This document shows positions 25,901 through 34,124 of a stretch of DNA of 64,000 nt, piece after piece (position 1 is the stretch's first letter; every line of letters begins with the position of its first letter). Origin of the DNA: JBCDCE01 sp039182515 (GTDB lineage: Bacteria > Pseudomonadota > Alphaproteobacteria > Rhodobacterales > Rhodobacteraceae); contig JBCDCE010000011.1 of assembly GCA_039182515.1 (NCBI GenBank), positions 1 through 64,000 of the forward strand. Direction: 5' to 3'. The position numbers and the translations under genes are program-made. The notes beneath the pieces were generated by a model, which was not told the DNA's origin, did no database searches, and saw only the letters and a list, made by a program, of their open reading frames with translations.

Positions 25901-27148
25901 GGGCGAGACAGCATTTCAGCAATACAAACCGATGGTAAAATAAGCGGAGCGAATTTCTCTGATAATTTTGATTTAGACGGCCTTTTGCCAGAGAATCCAA
26001 ATATCAACACCGCTCTGTCCATTCACGATTTACATGACGCGCGTTTGACTTTCGTAGCAACAAGAGAACTGGTGGCTATTCGGTACTTGGAACCGGACGC
26101 GCTTAAAGGCAAAACGACACTCTTGCGGCACTATTCGTCACTCGTAGTGAAAACAGCATTTGCGCCAAATGGACAAACACTCGTCTTCTTACACCTTGAT
26201 GGTTCTATTTCACTTTTTAACCCATTCAAGCAAACCAGTCCGAACATATCGGTGAAACGCCTCCCGGGCCAAGGGGTTCCCGTGACCGCATTTGCAGCGT
26301 TTTCGGAAGGAAAGCACGAAATACTGCACGGAGACTTGAATTTTAAACGTAGTTTCCAACACGTTGCTCTTGATCAAACCGGTCATGTGGCGGGCATATC
26401 TACGTTTGGCAGGCTATTAACTTGGAAGCGTTCAGATCCCTCGCAGAAATCTAATCAGAGCCTTCCATTCAAGGTACACCGAGTCACCTTCACGATGAGA
26501 AATAAGTATGTTGCAATTGGGCCGACTGGGATTGCGACGGAGAACACGACAATAAAGGCGGAAGACCGTACCACATTCGGGGGTGTGACTGCTGACCCCA
26601 CAGTCGAGAGTGCTGTGTATTTCAGCGACAGCAATGGGGCCCTCTTTCGGTGGGATTTGACCAATCTACCTACAAGTGCAGTCCCTCCGAAAGACAGCCG
26701 GGACCGCTCTGCTGGGCTTTCTCTTTCTGCGCATCCGAACGGGCGCTGGCTGACCTCCACGCGCTCGGACGACCAGATCCGCATTTACGATCTGACGGGC
26801 GCGCAGCCACCCATCTCCTTGCCCATCGAGACACGTGACAGCAAGGTTGTGGACTTCAGCCCTGATGGATCGCACTTGGCGGCTTTGTCCTCCATAGGCA
26901 CGCTTTATCTCTGGCGCTTTGATGCAGAGGGCGGCGCGGCGGAGCTTGTCTTTGCCATCGACGCTGCCCCTGATCCCGTGGCCTTTGCGCCGTCTGACAT
27001 TAGACGCTCGGTTTGGATCGATTGGATGGGCCCCGATCATATCGGCGTGGCGACGGCCCACGGGGATATCCTGGTTGTCTCGATCGATATGGCGGATTGG
27101 CGGCGGCGCGCGGAACAGACGCTGCCCAAACCAGCCTTTAAAAATTAA
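22973..27148 (+). CDS. DUF4062-nSTAND NTPase with membrane segment and beta-propeller
   Basis: A 1391-residue protein from GTG 22973. Residues 4-100 (YRLFLSSPGDVATERNIVE) match the DUF4062/TIR-like N-terminal domain. The novel-STAND NTPase follows (about 195-640) with FFGRRREV, Walker A GASGSGKSS (239-247) and Walker B LIILIDQMEEIF (Asp357). One membrane segment lies at about 672-692, then a coiled coil, then a WD40-like propeller to the end. STAND proteins with propeller sensors are known from bacterial conflict systems, where a ligand on the sensor triggers the N-terminal effector. Codons for about residues 914-1239 come from visibly lower-G+C DNA than the rest. Third gene of the MORN-WG-nSTAND-TRAF operon. 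Confidence 0.85.
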   Translation: MSQKYRLFLSSPGDVATERNIVEQVIKRINAAHPDSGFELYRWEEETYTASKTFQAQIPTAAECDLMLCIFWKRLGSELPPAYKRPDGTTPTGSEYEFESAMTQAVSSPDQLPDIFVYRSEEPVTYTAENVDLERAQYNLLEAFWRRWFRNEQGHFIGAFDTYASHEIFEAKIESALLDWLSKRADGVEWTAGSPFRGLLPFEAVHAPVFFGRRREVSRARARLMVLGLAGHRFMLLSGASGSGKSSLVRAGLIPVLAKPGANDILPDQRLNITTSPALLAAAMAHTDWAKSLAEVLFADKELGESLKKGDFKTPEALAGLLKSSGPAALAPVASALNRIGDALSPARPVGLIILIDQMEEIFSWSSETANQFCATLAALATALPGMSGVTILATMRSEFRHRLPEIPNLGALARVDAIPGPDDPDPVLEIALPNAADIREMITGPATAAGLSYEPATETLPPLHDRIEAEAGPGTLPAMQYLLSKLYEKRDGTLLTHKAFEALGGVTGVMASQGEEIMKAGGSSQFPDLIRALVQTGTQGAPATARRVPAETFAADKGLKALAQKFVDAGLIMSDEQTMRLSHESLITGWDRLKRFVAGERRLFESRDRLAGISRLHSAGSAPLLDGFLLSEGQELQAKWSKTLLEEAHEGLPSFIAASEKAAKRKRNRRMAGLALAAVAVIGVALGFAYMQYQTALREAEFAKAQTEALNLSNRQLAIAESETHTINGERTAALEKAIEAYDLKATAKTTSLMMQKSLLLNSPGHLWTLTGSFKAMAFAPDGRLIAIDNDGVIAELSESGGKRLGQLALKHPPLAIEVLPDDKFVIVTRVGHVAWVSLDQSTNGLLDPVWLTQEDYNLGLRSPVAFDVGDDHFAVAWTDGRGRNPTKLLYCAELDPENCKKEALEEPAHEVAFQHNSLFELSKKYRLRQYSPKRISGESSRSPLISISSTRDLNFGTLSNTSLAAEDRFIAIANGRDSISAIQTDGKISGANFSDNFDLDGLLPENPNINTALSIHDLHDARLTFVATRELVAIRYLEPDALKGKTTLLRHYSSLVVKTAFAPNGQTLVFLHLDGSISLFNPFKQTSPNISVKRLPGQGVPVTAFAAFSEGKHEILHGDLNFKRSFQHVALDQTGHVAGISTFGRLLTWKRSDPSQKSNQSLPFKVHRVTFTMRNKYVAIGPTGIATENTTIKAEDRTTFGGVTADPTVESAVYFSDSNGALFRWDLTNLPTSAVPPKDSRDRSAGLSLSAHPNGRWLTSTRSDDQIRIYDLTGAQPPISLPIETRDSKVVDFSPDGSHLAALSSIGTLYLWRFDAEGGAAELVFAIDAAPDPVAFAPSDIRRSVWIDWMGPDHIGVATAHGDILVVSIDMADWRRRAEQTLPKPAFKN

Positions 27149-27168
27149 CAGCTCAGCGGGAGGGCGCA

Positions 27169-28551
27169 ATGTCCGAAGACGCCAGACAGATTTGTTTTGT
27201 TGATATGCCTTTTGGTCAGAAAACAGACCCTAATACAGGCGAAAAGATCGATTTCGATCAGATCTATGAGATGGGCATTAAGCCCGCCATTCTTGAGGCC
27301 AACTTGATGCCCGTGCGAGGCGACCAAGAAACAACCGGCGGCATCATTCACAAGGCCATGTTTGCGCGGCTGATGATGGCCGAGTTTGTGGTGGCGGACA
27401 TGACCACGGCCAATCCCAATGTGTTCTACGAGCTTGGGATCCGGCACACCGCCAAACCGCAGACAACCATCCCAATCTTTGCAACGATTGGCGCGCCGCC
27501 CTTCGACGTAAACATGGTCCGCGCCATTCCTTACGATTTGGAAGGCGGAAAGATCGCCCCAGATGCGGCGGCGACCTTGGTGGCTGGTCTGAGCCAAAGG
27601 ATCACCGATGCGCTTGAGCGCTCTGTTGCGGCCGATAGCCCGATCTTTGAGCTGTTTCCCGGCTTTCCGGGCATTGATCTGGACGATGATATTTCGGACG
27701 TCTTTCGCGAGCGGATCAGTTATTCTGAAAAGCTGCGCGACCAGCTTAGGATCGCGCGCCAGATCACCCCTGAAGCTGATGCCATTGCCGCACTGCGCGA
27801 CATCGAGACCAGCTTGGGAGACGCCCGCCACCTTGAAGCCGGTGTCTTGATCGATCTTTATCTCAGCTATGCAAAGGTGCGCGGCTATGACGAGATGATT
27901 GCCTTGCATGACAAGATGCCGTCTGTGACCCGCTCTACGGCTGTTGTGCGCCAACAACTGGCTTTGGCTTTGAACCGGCGTGGCGGTCCAGGCGACAGTG
28001 ACAAGGCTTTGGAAGTCTTAGAAGCGCTCACGGAGGAACAAGGCCCGAGCGCTGAAACACTGGGCATTCAGGGGCGCATCTACAAAGATCGCTACAATAC
28101 CGCCAAGGCTGCGAAATCTCCTAGAGCCGCTGGCTTTCTGGACCTCGCTATTGAGACCTACACGCAAGGATTTATGGCGGAACCTTCCGAATACTATCCA
28201 GGCGTAAATGCGATCACGCTGCTGCTAGAAAAGGGCGGAGAAGACGCGCAGATCGACTACCTCATGCCCTTGGTGAAATTCGCTGTGGACCGGCAGGGCG
28301 GCATTGACTCCAAAGACTATTGGACCGTGGCCACCCTGTTGGAGCTAGCAGCAGCCGGAGGCAATGCGGAGTTGGCGCGCAAATGTCTTACCAGGGCGAT
28401 GGTCCTACCAGAAACCTATCCTTGGATGTTCGAGACGACCCATGACAATTTGCGAATGATCGCAGAACTTCGCAAGGACAAGCCTGACGCCATAGCGCTG
28501 CAGACCATCGTGCAAGACCTCGCCTCTTTGGCTGAAAAGCCTGAAAACTAG
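27169..28551 (+). CDS. TIR/NDT-like domain plus TRAFs-binding helical repeat protein
   Basis: A 460-residue soluble protein. Residues 5-160 have a nucleotide-binding fold of the TIR or nucleoside deoxyribosyltransferase type, with FVDMPFG at the first strand and the signature EFVVADMTTANPNVFYELGIRH. Residues 170-455 are helical repeats of the type annotated as MAP3K TRAFs-binding domain (DUF4071). Some relatives of the N-terminal fold cleave NAD or nucleotides; the Glu of FYELG is the likely catalytic candidate. AGCGGGAGGG precedes ATG 27169, 20 bases after the nSTAND stop. It ends the operon and could be effector or adaptor to the nSTAND protein. It converges on the SLATT gene with 3 bases between. 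Confidence 0.8.
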   Translation: MSEDARQICFVDMPFGQKTDPNTGEKIDFDQIYEMGIKPAILEANLMPVRGDQETTGGIIHKAMFARLMMAEFVVADMTTANPNVFYELGIRHTAKPQTTIPIFATIGAPPFDVNMVRAIPYDLEGGKIAPDAAATLVAGLSQRITDALERSVAADSPIFELFPGFPGIDLDDDISDVFRERISYSEKLRDQLRIARQITPEADAIAALRDIETSLGDARHLEAGVLIDLYLSYAKVRGYDEMIALHDKMPSVTRSTAVVRQQLALALNRRGGPGDSDKALEVLEALTEEQGPSAETLGIQGRIYKDRYNTAKAAKSPRAAGFLDLAIETYTQGFMAEPSEYYPGVNAITLLLEKGGEDAQIDYLMPLVKFAVDRQGGIDSKDYWTVATLLELAAAGGNAELARKCLTRAMVLPETYPWMFETTHDNLRMIAELRKDKPDAIALQTIVQDLASLAEKPEN

Positions 28552-28554
28552 GCT

Positions 28555-29034
28555 CTATTCTGCGGTTTGGTTACCTGTTTCAGTGGGAGTTTTGAGTTTG
28601 GCAAAGTAGTCGTTTTGCTCTGTCGACAAGATGCTATCCAGCCTTTGCAAGTACATGGCGCAGGCTAGTTCAAAATCCTCTGGATAGCCTGGGGCACCGT
28701 AGACAAAAAGCCTATGCTCACGTCGCATGGCTTCGGCAGCTTGCCGGTAGGTTGGCCAAATCTCGCCTGAGCGAAACACCCGCTGGCCACCCTGTAAAAT
28801 GGCGATGGCCACACCCAATGCAGACACAAGAAACCAACCGACGCCAGATGCGCTCATAGTTCCAGGGAGTGCGGCCACCAAAGCCCCCAAACCGATCACC
28901 GCAAGATCGGTCCATTGGGCGCGCTTTTTAAGCTGGTCTGCCCGCGTGGAATACCACGCTTGCTGTTCGGCATAGCGAGTGAGGGTGCCCGCATAGCTCT
29001 CACGAGCTCCAATTTGTTCTGCAGTGAGAGACAT
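28555..29034 (-). CDS. SLATT-domain two-TM membrane protein
   Basis: A 159-residue protein starting at ATG 29034, one base after the patatin stop, with GGAGGG ahead. Two hydrophobic helices (about 47-85, LAVIGLGALVAALP and GWFLVSALGVAIAIL) are followed by a short cytoplasmic helical region with EIWPTYRQAAEAMRREHRLF. This matches the SLATT (DUF4231-like) family, small two-helix membrane proteins predicted as pore-forming effectors in nucleotide-activated conflict systems. Coupling to a patatin gene suggests a paired membrane-attacking unit. Confidence 0.8.
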   Translation of the reverse strand: MSLTAEQIGARESYAGTLTRYAEQQAWYSTRADQLKKRAQWTDLAVIGLGALVAALPGTMSASGVGWFLVSALGVAIAILQGGQRVFRSGEIWPTYRQAAEAMRREHRLFVYGAPGYPEDFELACAMYLQRLDSILSTEQNDYFAKLKTPTETGNQTAE

Positions 29035-29035
29035 A

Positions 29036-30166
29036 TCACCCTCCAGGCATAAAGGCCGGGAACTGCTTGGCCATGTCGACCTCTTTGGCCGCAGCCTGAC
29101 CAATACGAACGAGATCAGGCACAGCGTCCACGTTATCCAGCGTAAGATCGTCAGGATTGATGTCAGACAGACCGAGCGCTTCTAGCCCAGCTGAAGAACT
29201 GTCCACCTCATAGCGGGCATAAAGGAACGCTTTTGGGTTGTTGGGGTTGTGGTCTTCGACCATATCGCCGAGCTCAGCATCAATCTTTGCGCCACTCACG
29301 CAGCGGCCAAAGGTACGGCAGTTGATATCGTTCTCAATCGAAATCCCCCGCATCAACTCGCCGGCAATGGTTGTGGCGGTTGAAATCAACCCTTCGCCAT
29401 CGGCATCCGGATCTTCCAAGGCGCGCGCTGCAGATCCAGTGCCCACAGAGACCAACATCATTTTGTCTTCGCCGCTTGGCCAATTGCACTTGAAGGTCGG
29501 CTGGGTCGCCATGCGGTACAGAATAAACGCAGGGTTGTTGTAGGGCGTGACACCACCGTCTTCGAAGTAGAACTGTTTGTCAGGATCTTTTGGATCCCAT
29601 TGCAAACGCTCGGGCGCAAAGAACGTGGGCGCCGCAGTTGAGGCCCTCACCAACTGCCACAAAGGAATGTTGAGATTGCAATCAGGCAGCGAGGTATCGT
29701 TGAAAAGGGCTGCCGGGTTGCTGCTGATCGGCCAAGGGCTATCCGTTTCAACGTTTCGCGTGACCACCAGCAAGTGTTTGTCACGCGAGAGGGCCCCGGA
29801 AGCTTGCAGCTCACAGATGCTAGAATTCATGAATTCCGCCTTCAACAAAGCGCTGAGCGCAGTGTTGCTGTATTTGTGGCGCCAGCGCTTCATCAGCTTG
29901 GCGCGCTGAAACATCTCCTCGCCACGCTCTTGGTAGAAAGCATCTAGCTCATCAACCGATTTGCCGATCGCCAATCCAGCAGCAATAATCGCGCCGGTAC
30001 TTGTACCCGCAAAATAATCGAAAAAATCCCGTAAACGAAATTCATCACCCGCCCCCGATACCTCGCGAAGCTGCGTTTCAATTTCCTTGAGGATTTGAAT
30101 AGAAATAGCGCCAAGAATGCCGCCACCGTCCAGCGCAAGCAGACGTTTTTGATTTGGGTTAAACAT
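29036..30166 (-). CDS. Patatin-like phospholipase
   Basis: A 376-residue patatin-family lipase with the oxyanion motif DGGGILG (13-19), the nucleophile elbow GTSTG (Ser56) and the catalytic-dyad Asp in DGG (203-205), so it should be active. It resembles the CapV-type phospholipases used as effectors in CBASS, but no CD-NTase gene is in the window. It is translated just ahead of the SLATT gene in a two-gene operon. It could act in defence by degrading the host membrane, or in ordinary lipid turnover. Confidence 0.9.
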   Translation of the reverse strand: MFNPNQKRLLALDGGGILGAISIQILKEIETQLREVSGAGDEFRLRDFFDYFAGTSTGAIIAAGLAIGKSVDELDAFYQERGEEMFQRAKLMKRWRHKYSNTALSALLKAEFMNSSICELQASGALSRDKHLLVVTRNVETDSPWPISSNPAALFNDTSLPDCNLNIPLWQLVRASTAAPTFFAPERLQWDPKDPDKQFYFEDGGVTPYNNPAFILYRMATQPTFKCNWPSGEDKMMLVSVGTGSAARALEDPDADGEGLISTATTIAGELMRGISIENDINCRTFGRCVSGAKIDAELGDMVEDHNPNNPKAFLYARYEVDSSSAGLEALGLSDINPDDLTLDNVDAVPDLVRIGQAAAKEVDMAKQFPAFMPGG

Positions 30167-30488
30167 ACTAAATCCTTTTGGAGAAATCCTTTGGGAAATA
30201 GATGCTGAAATTTACCCCCAGGTCAACGACCCAGGGTAGAGTTAAAGCTCTTGGTTTCTCTGAAATGGAACAAAAAAATTGCGCGAAAAGTGGCGCATAC
30301 CCCACGCCGGGACCGAACCTCACGAGCTCAATGCGAGCAACCCTTGTTCTGACCTGGGTATTGAGGTTAGTCACGCGCAACGACAGAACTCAAAGTCAGA
30401 TGTCGAAACGTAGCGAATTGAGCCCTTGAAGTGAGCCCACTCCTGGCCCCATTTCTTCCCTCAGCAAACGACGATCAAGAGGACGTGG
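30167..30488. other. Divergent intergenic region between patatin and RNase D genes
   Basis: About 320 bases without a credible gene. It should hold the promoters of the patatin-SLATT pair and of the rnd-kdsD-lpt cluster. I see no motif strong enough to name. It is the boundary between the accessory region and conserved envelope genes. Confidence 0.6.
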
Positions 30489-31100
30489 ATGCATAAAGTT
30501 CACCAAAGAGACCTACCAGACGACCTAGACCTCGGCCCCATTGTAGCCATTGATTGCGAAACCATGGGTCTACATCCTCACCGCGATAGGCTCTGTGTTG
30601 TTCAGCTCTCGTCGGGCGATGGCACTGCGCATCTTGTCCAGGTTCACAAAGGGCAGACAAGCGCACCCAACCTATGCAGGCTTCTTGAAGATCCCAATGT
30701 GCTAAAGCTCTTTCACTTCGGGCGGTTCGATATCGCGGCGATGTACCACGCCTTTGGTGCCCTCACAGCACCGGTTTTTTGCACCAAGATCTCAAGCCGT
30801 TTGATCCGCACCTATACGGATCGCCATGGCCTCAAAGCACTGACCCAAGAGCTTTTGGGCATCGACATCTCCAAGCAGCAACAATCTAGCGATTGGGGGT
30901 CAGAAACGCTCACCGACGCACAGGTGGAATATGCCGCCTCTGACGTTTTGCACCTACATGCCCTACGCGAAGAACTGATCAAGCGCCTCACCCGAGAAGA
31001 TCGCTTAGAGATTGCGCAGGCCTGTTTTGACTTTCTCCCGATGCGTGCCAAGCTGGATCTTGCTGGATGGCCAGATACGGATATCTTTGCACACTCATGA
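30489..31100 (+). CDS. rnd: Ribonuclease D-like 3'-5' exonuclease
   Basis: A 203-residue DEDDy exonuclease. Asp22 and Glu24 (DCET), Asp81 (HFGRFD), Tyr148 and Asp152 (YAASD) provide the metal-binding and catalytic residues. It is much shorter than E. coli RNase D and has no HRDC domain, as is common in alphaproteobacteria. AGAGGA precedes the ATG. It overlaps kdsD by ATGA and leads the Kdo/LPS transport cluster. RNase D trims tRNA and other structured RNA 3' ends. Confidence 0.85.
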   Translation: MHKVHQRDLPDDLDLGPIVAIDCETMGLHPHRDRLCVVQLSSGDGTAHLVQVHKGQTSAPNLCRLLEDPNVLKLFHFGRFDIAAMYHAFGALTAPVFCTKISSRLIRTYTDRHGLKALTQELLGIDISKQQQSSDWGSETLTDAQVEYAASDVLHLHALREELIKRLTREDRLEIAQACFDFLPMRAKLDLAGWPDTDIFAHS

Positions 31101-32068
31101 CCCCAAAAGCTGACCTTGAGTTCCAAGCCATTGGACGTCGCGTTATCGCCCGCGAAGCTGAAGCGCTCACCCATTTGTCCCAAAGCCTGGATGGCGCGTT
31201 TTCAAAAGCTGTTGCCCTGTTGTTGCAAACCCAGGGCCGTGTGATCGTCTCTGGGATGGGCAAATCGGGCCATATCGCGCGCAAGATCGCAGCCACCTTT
31301 GCCTCCACCGGCACGCCCGCACATTTCGTGCATCCAGCGGAGGCCAGTCACGGCGATCTCGGCATGATGACCCCGGGCGATGTGGTGCTCGTACTCTCCA
31401 ACTCTGGCGAGACGCCAGAGCTTTCAGATCTCATCGCTTACACCCGCCGGTTCCAGATCCCGCTCATTGGCATGGCCTCCAATGCAGCGAGCACTTTGAT
31501 CAAGCAATCTGATGTGGCGCTTGTTTTGCCAAAAGAAGCGGAAGCCTGTGGAACGGGCATTGTGCCTACCACCTCAACCACACTGTCGCTTGCTTTGGGA
31601 GATGCTTTGGCTGTGACCTTGATGGAACATCGCCAGTTTACACCCGTGAACTTCCGCGAATTCCACCCAGGCGGCAAACTGGGTGCAAGGCTCGCCAAGG
31701 TGCGGGATCTCATGCATCCCAGCCAAGAATTGCCTTTGGTCGGCGCAGATGCGCCTATGGCAGAAGTGCTACTGATGATCAGTCAAAAGGGATTTGGTGT
31801 GGCTGGCGTCACGGATCCAAACGGTCAACTACTTGGCATCATTACGGATGGTGATCTCCGAAGGCACATGGAAAACCTCATGAGCCTGAGCGCGGCGGAT
31901 GTTATGACCCCTGCCCCTAAAACCATCGAGCCAGGATCTCTGGCCGAAGAAGCTTTGGGCATAATGAACACCAACGGCATCACCTGCTTGTTTGTGTGCG
32001 AGGGCGACACCAGCCCGCCTGAGGGTTTGTTGCACATCCACGATTGCCTGCGGGCAGGCTTGGGTTAG
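31097..32068 (+). CDS. kdsD: Arabinose-5-phosphate isomerase (KdsD/KpsF)
   Basis: A 323-residue enzyme that converts ribulose 5-phosphate to arabinose 5-phosphate, the first step toward Kdo. An N-terminal SIS domain has SGMGKSGHIARKIAATFAST and the active-site segment HPAEASHGDLG. Two CBS domains (about 200-320) follow. The start at 31097 overlaps the rnd stop; the longer frame from 31067 extends into rnd without support. kdsB, the CMP-Kdo synthetase, lies in the same window at 41672-42460. Confidence 0.92.
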   Translation: MTPKADLEFQAIGRRVIAREAEALTHLSQSLDGAFSKAVALLLQTQGRVIVSGMGKSGHIARKIAATFASTGTPAHFVHPAEASHGDLGMMTPGDVVLVLSNSGETPELSDLIAYTRRFQIPLIGMASNAASTLIKQSDVALVLPKEAEACGTGIVPTTSTTLSLALGDALAVTLMEHRQFTPVNFREFHPGGKLGARLAKVRDLMHPSQELPLVGADAPMAEVLLMISQKGFGVAGVTDPNGQLLGIITDGDLRRHMENLMSLSAADVMTPAPKTIEPGSLAEEALGIMNTNGITCLFVCEGDTSPPEGLLHIHDCLRAGLG

Positions 32069-32072
32069 TCCC

Positions 32073-32681
32073 GTGGCCGGACCCACTGACAGTTACTCCC
32101 GTCTCGTCACTTGGGCCAAAATAGCACTGCCTTTAATGGCGCTTGCGCTCCTATCCCTCCTCTTCTTGTTGGCTAGACCCCAAAACACCCAAGGCACTCT
32201 CCCATTCGCTGAAGTTGAGCTCCAAGACATGATCGCGCTTGAGCGTTTGCGAGATCCTAGCTTTTCTAGCGTCACGGAAGACGGCACTGCTATTGAAATG
32301 CAGGCCCGCGATGCCGGCAAAATCCGAGATGGCCGACCTGGCTCACAGGCCAACGCTCTGCGCGCCCGACTAACCTTTCCGAACACACAGGTACTCAACG
32401 TGACCGCTCCTTTGGGAGAAATCGACGAAGACAACAACGTCGCGCGCCTGCAAGGTGGTGTGCTTTTGGCCTTTTCAGATGGCACTCGCCTAGAAACCCA
32501 AGCGATCTCGTCGGCACTGCGTAAAACACTCGTCGCGAGTTCAGGCCAAGTGACAGCCTCTGGCCCTTTTGGCGAGATCGAAGCAGGCCTCATGCGCTTT
32601 GCCCCAAACGAGCAAGGCGAAAACGAGCTACATTTCACAAATGGCGTTCGCCTGTTATACAGATCGCAAACCGATAAATGA
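32073..32681 (+). CDS. lptC: LPS export protein LptC
   Basis: A 202-residue inner-membrane protein from GTG 32073, directly after the kdsD stop. One N-terminal membrane helix (about 16-36, IALPLMALALLSLLFLL) is followed by a periplasmic beta-jellyroll region with the LptC pattern (DGTAIEMQARDAG..., LGEIDEDNNVARLQGG). It passes LPS from the LptB2FG transporter to LptA. It overlaps lptA by 4 bases. Confidence 0.85.
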   Translation: MAGPTDSYSRLVTWAKIALPLMALALLSLLFLLARPQNTQGTLPFAEVELQDMIALERLRDPSFSSVTEDGTAIEMQARDAGKIRDGRPGSQANALRARLTFPNTQVLNVTAPLGEIDEDNNVARLQGGVLLAFSDGTRLETQAISSALRKTLVASSGQVTASGPFGEIEAGLMRFAPNEQGENELHFTNGVRLLYRSQTDK

Positions 32682-33187
32682 GGTACTGCGTGCGTTACTT
32701 CTCTACTCTCTTTTGCGTTTGTTTCGTTTGGGCTTTTACGATGGCACTGCCAAGTGTAACTCTGGCTCAAAGCATTGCCTTCGGCGGGATTGCAAACGCC
32801 CCAGACGCTCCAGTGGAAATCACTGCCGATGCACTTAGCCTCAATCAAGAAGCAGGAACTGCGCAGTTCAACGGCAATGTAGTAATTGGCCAGGGTACGC
32901 TTAGGCTCTCCGCGGCCAGAGTAGATGTATTTTACAAAGCTGGTGCGCAGGAAATTGACCGCATGGAAGCTACAGGTGGCGTGACCCTGGTCAATGGCGA
33001 AGATGCCGCCGAGGCGCGTCGCGCAGACTACAACTTGAGCAAACAACAGTTGATAATGCGCGGCGATGTTCTTGTGACCCAAGGGCCCAATGCCCTGATG
33101 GCCGAAGAAATGATCCTCAATTTGGAAACTGGCCAAGCACAAATGCAGGGCCGCGTACGCACCATTTTGAATGCGAGCCAAAACTGA
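32678..33187 (+). CDS. lptA: LPS periplasmic bridge protein LptA (OstA-like)
   Basis: A 169-residue exported protein with a signal peptide (cleaved near LAQS, about 31) and an OstA/LptA beta-jellyroll: PVEITADALSLNQEAGTAQFNGNVVIGQG and LNLETGQAQMQGRVR-type strands. It forms the periplasmic bridge for LPS. It is coupled to lptC (ATGA overlap) and lptB (TGATG overlap). Confidence 0.9.
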   Translation: MRYCVRYFSTLFCVCFVWAFTMALPSVTLAQSIAFGGIANAPDAPVEITADALSLNQEAGTAQFNGNVVIGQGTLRLSAARVDVFYKAGAQEIDRMEATGGVTLVNGEDAAEARRADYNLSKQQLIMRGDVLVTQGPNALMAEEMILNLETGQAQMQGRVRTILNASQN

Positions 33188-33933
33188 TGCTCGACGTCGC
33201 AGAGGGCAGCGCGGGCCTTAAGGTCGAAAATATCCGCAAAAGCTACCGCAAGCGGGTTGTCCTACGCGATATTTCCATGACGCTTGGTCGTGGCGAAGTG
33301 GTGGCTTTGCTCGGGCCAAATGGCTGTGGCAAATCCACCTGCTTTTACTCCATTGCGGGACTTGTGATTCCCGAAGGAGGCTATGTACGCGTGGACGGAC
33401 GCGACATCACACGCTTTCCAATGTACCGCCGCGCGAAGCTGGGAATTGGGTATTTGCCACAAGAAATGTCGATTTTTCGCGGCATGACGGTGGAAGAGAA
33501 CATCCTAGCCATTCTCGAGATCAATGAGCCAAGTCGGCAAAAACGCCGTGAACGGCTTGAGGAGTTGCTCTCTGAATTCTCAATTGAACATATTCGCCGC
33601 GCTTCGGCCTTAGCGCTCTCTGGCGGTGAACGCAGACGTGCCGAAATTGCGCGTTGCTTGGCCGCTGACCCAAAATATCTGCTGCTAGATGAGCCCTTTG
33701 CCGGAGTTGATCCAATCGCTGTTGGCGAAATTCGGAGCCTGGTAGCTGATCTCAAAACCCGCGGCATTGGTGTGCTGATCACCGACCATAATGTTCGCGA
33801 AACGCTAGAGATTGTTGATCGCGCCTACATCATGCACGACGGTAAAATTTTAATGAGTGGCACGACAGAGGAGGTGATAGGCGACGAAAATGTGCGCCGC
33901 GTCTATCTCGGACAGAACTTCAAGATCTCCTGA
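33187..33933 (+). CDS. lptB: LPS transport ATPase LptB
   Basis: A 248-residue ABC ATPase with Walker A GPNGCGKST, the Q-loop segment YLPQEMSIFRGMTVEEN, signature LSGGERRR, Walker B LLLDEPFAGVDP and the H-loop ITDHNVRETL. It powers LPS extraction with LptF/G, which are not in this window. In many proteobacteria rpoN follows lptB; here the next gene is hpf. Confidence 0.95.
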   Translation: MLDVAEGSAGLKVENIRKSYRKRVVLRDISMTLGRGEVVALLGPNGCGKSTCFYSIAGLVIPEGGYVRVDGRDITRFPMYRRAKLGIGYLPQEMSIFRGMTVEENILAILEINEPSRQKRRERLEELLSEFSIEHIRRASALALSGGERRRAEIARCLAADPKYLLLDEPFAGVDPIAVGEIRSLVADLKTRGIGVLITDHNVRETLEIVDRAYIMHDGKILMSGTTEEVIGDENVRRVYLGQNFKIS

Positions 33934-34124
33934 AACGCCGCCTAAGCCTTGACAAACTGGTCGATTCTAAGCCCCATTGGATGCATGAAAGCGTGCGAAT
34001 TGCTCTTCATTCCACCTACTAAAGCAGCTTTTGCAGCACCCTTTCGATCACCCAAATCGCAGCCAAATCTTAAGATCTGAGCAACCCTCAGGGGCCTAAG
34101 ATCGGTATGCTTTAAGGAGACTAC

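Noticed and set aside
29036..30166. CBASS operon (CapV phospholipase)
   Set aside because: No CD-NTase, Cap2/Cap3 or HORMA gene lies nearby; kept only as a patatin-SLATT pair.
33934..34124. Missing rpoN between lptB and hpf as evidence of a deletion
   Set aside because: The order lptB-hpf-ptsN without rpoN is plausible for this family and the gap shows no remnant, so no claim is made.
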